Source: Hyphomicrobiales bacterium (lineage in GTDB: Bacteria; Pseudomonadota; Alphaproteobacteria; Rhizobiales; Rhizobiaceae). Taken from it: DNA of 64,000 nt. The translations under genes were made by a program, and so were the position numbers. The notes beneath the pieces were generated by a model that saw only the letters and a list, made by a program, of their open reading frames with translations, was not told the DNA's origin and did no database searches. The DNA lies in NCBI GenBank assembly GCA_900473175.1, contig UCKM01000008.1:1-64000 (forward strand), read 5' to 3'. The stretch's first letter is position 1. Each line of letters opens with the position of its first letter. Below, piece after piece: positions 62,632-64,000 of this stretch.

Positions 62632-63392
62632 CTTTGGGGGGCGGCACGAACCTGGTCCCGGCGCTGCAAACGCGATCCCTCATTGCCGGATATGAGCCGG
62701 ACATGCCGATCGTCCGCGGTGTCGACCTGTCGGTTTTGAAGGGAGAACTTGTCGTCTTGCTGGGCCCGAACGGGGCCGGGAAATCCACCTTCGTCAAGGC
62801 AATCGCTGGCCTCGTTCCGATCCACTCCGGGACCGTGCATCTGGATGGCCAGGACATCACCGCCGTACCAGTTCATAACAAGATTCGGCGCGGTCTCGCT
62901 TTCGTTCCACAGACCGAGAATATCTTTGCGACGATGTCAATATATGAGAACCTGCTTCTGGCTGCAGCGATGGCACCAAAAAGCGAGCGTGAACGACGTA
63001 TTTCAACGTTGTTTGAGCGGTTTCCCGATCTGGCAAGTCGGCCGTCCCGTCTCGCTGGCCAGCTTTCCGGTGGCCAGCGGCAAATGCTCGCGGTGGCACG
63101 GGCACTGATTGTGCATCCGTCTATTCTCATCTTGGATGAACCATCTGCAGGCCTGTCGCCGAAGATCGTCGCCGAAGTCTTCACCATGCTTCAAGACATC
63201 AACAAGAGTGGCGTGACGATCATTCTGGTCGAGCAAAACGTCCGCGCGGCGCTCGCTATTGCGGACCGCGCGATCATCCTCGTCGAGGGCAAGCTCCGTC
63301 ATGAAGGATCCGCTGCGACACTTGCTGACGACCCGATCGTGGCAAAGCTCTATCTTGGGGCGTCCGCCACCAGAAAGGCAGGTGTGTCGTGA
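62628..63392 (+). CDS. livF: Branched-chain-type ABC transporter ATPase (LivF-like)
   Basis: A 254-residue ATPase of the LivF class: Walker A LGPNGAGKSTFVKAIAG near residue 42, GLAFVPQTENIFATMSIYEN near 88, signature LSGGQRQMLAVARALI near 145 and Walker B LILDEPSAGLSPKI. It forms the heterodimer with the LivG-like protein. It overlaps livG and livH by four bases each (ATGA, GTGA). Confidence 0.93.
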   Translation: MTLGGGTNLVPALQTRSLIAGYEPDMPIVRGVDLSVLKGELVVLLGPNGAGKSTFVKAIAGLVPIHSGTVHLDGQDITAVPVHNKIRRGLAFVPQTENIFATMSIYENLLLAAAMAPKSERERRISTLFERFPDLASRPSRLAGQLSGGQRQMLAVARALIVHPSILILDEPSAGLSPKIVAEVFTMLQDINKSGVTIILVEQNVRAALAIADRAIILVEGKLRHEGSAATLADDPIVAKLYLGASATRKAGVS

Positions 63393-64000
63393 ACCCTCAG
63401 TTTCTGGTTGATGGACTCATCGCCGGATCGATGATTGGCCTTGGAGCAATCGGAATTACGCTGACCTATTCCATTTTGCGCTTTGCCAATTTTGCCCATG
63501 GCGAGTTCCTGTCCTGGGGGGCGTACATTGCTCTCGCACTGAGTGGAGCGCTCGGCTTTCTGTTTAGTGCATTGAAGACGCCGGTGGGTCCCTTTTCCTT
63601 TGGGTGGTCACTTCCCCTTGCCGGAATTCTGGCGATTTTACTGACGGGTATGCTTGCACTTCTGCTCGATGCAATTCTGTTCGGCAGATTGAGGGCACAA
63701 CGGGGTGCCGTCATTATCATGGTGATGGCGAGCTTTGGTGCGTCCCTGGCATTGCGAAGCGTGCTCGAATTCATCTTTACATCAAAGCCCGCCTACTACA
63801 CCAAAGCGCTGCAGATAGCGGTAAATATCGGCGGCGGCCTGCGGGTGACTCCGGACCAGATGCTGGCACTGGCTTTGACGGCAGTTGTCGTCTTTGCCAT
63901 CCATCTCTTGTTGACGCGGACCGGGATCGGACGCTCCATGCGGGCGGTCAGCGAAAATCCCGCTCTTGCTGGAGTTGTCGGTATCGATGTCCGCATGGTC
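63389..64000 (+). CDS. livH: Branched-chain-type ABC transporter permease (LivH-like), truncated by window end
   Basis: The first 204 residues of a permease that continues past the window. It begins with GTG at 63389, overlapping the livF stop (GTGA), and reads NPQFLVDGLIAGSMIGLGAI, LRFANFAHGEFLSWGAYIAL and TGIGRSMRAVSENPALAGVVG, the LivH coupling region. About six helices are visible so far. A livM-like gene is expected next. Confidence 0.92.
   Translation, partial: MNPQFLVDGLIAGSMIGLGAIGITLTYSILRFANFAHGEFLSWGAYIALALSGALGFLFSALKTPVGPFSFGWSLPLAGILAILLTGMLALLLDAILFGRLRAQRGAVIIMVMASFGASLALRSVLEFIFTSKPAYYTKALQIAVNIGGGLRVTPDQMLALALTAVVVFAIHLLLTRTGIGRSMRAVSENPALAGVVGIDVRMV

Overview
The window looks like a chromosome or large replicon segment of an alphaproteobacterium of the order Hyphomicrobiales (Rhizobiales). 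Pointers are the dense ABC-transporter operons with ROK, GntR and LuxR regulators, the rhizobial-type small secreted proteins, a hybrid kinase/adenylate cyclase cluster and a plasmid-style second complex I cluster. I cannot assign a genus from sequence reading alone. No rRNA, tRNA or CRISPR array was seen.

Layout. 1-2.2 kb: an SAF-domain oxidoreductase, a small hypothetical gene and a 274-bp inverted-repeat element whose two ends form the stop codons of both flanking genes. 2.2-8.8 kb: a tryptophan/kynurenine locus. A GntR regulator, kynureninase (kynU) and tryptophan 2,3-dioxygenase (kynA) face away from a TrpX-like ABC transporter followed by an alpha/beta-hydrolase that probably serves as the N-formylkynurenine formamidase. 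8.8-13.7 kb: small XRE protein, lipoprotein, succinyl-CoA:3-ketoacid CoA-transferase (scoAB), PAS-LuxR regulator, XRE-cupin regulator and an omega-aminotransferase. 13.7-21.2 kb: a ROK regulator divergent from a seven-kilobase carbohydrate operon (binding protein, two permeases, SIS isomerase/deglycase, PfkB kinase, ATPase), in which all coding joints after the first permease overlap.

21.2-28.2 kb is accessory and partly decayed: three small conserved genes, then long stretches with weak coding, clustered palindromes, direct repeats, a 40-bp perfect palindrome and a frameshifted serine-recombinase pseudogene. 28.2-40.8 kb is a signalling and stress block: a Cache-domain cyclase, a P5C-reductase homologue, a Tat-exported Fe superoxide dismutase, a four-gene overlapping operon (haem-binding DUF3365 protein, hybrid histidine kinase, CheY-like regulator, receiver-adenylate cyclase), an MHYT-GGDEF-EAL protein and a histidine phosphatase. 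The four-gene operon reads as a complete periplasmic-haem-to-cAMP phosphorelay.

41.3-57.9 kb encodes a complete complex I in an unusual order: nuoJ, nuoK, an MrpD-like antiporter, an 84-residue membrane protein, a NuoL-like antiporter, nuoM, nuoN, then nuoABCDEFG, and on the other strand a CBS-domain gene, nuoI and nuoH. It carries four antiporter-type subunits instead of three. 58.3-64 kb: a GntR-TIGR04076-aldo/keto reductase-LivJ operon facing livG, livF and a livH that runs off the window end.

Gene starts were chosen by reading ribosome binding sites and overlaps by eye; family names rest on motif recognition, not on searches.
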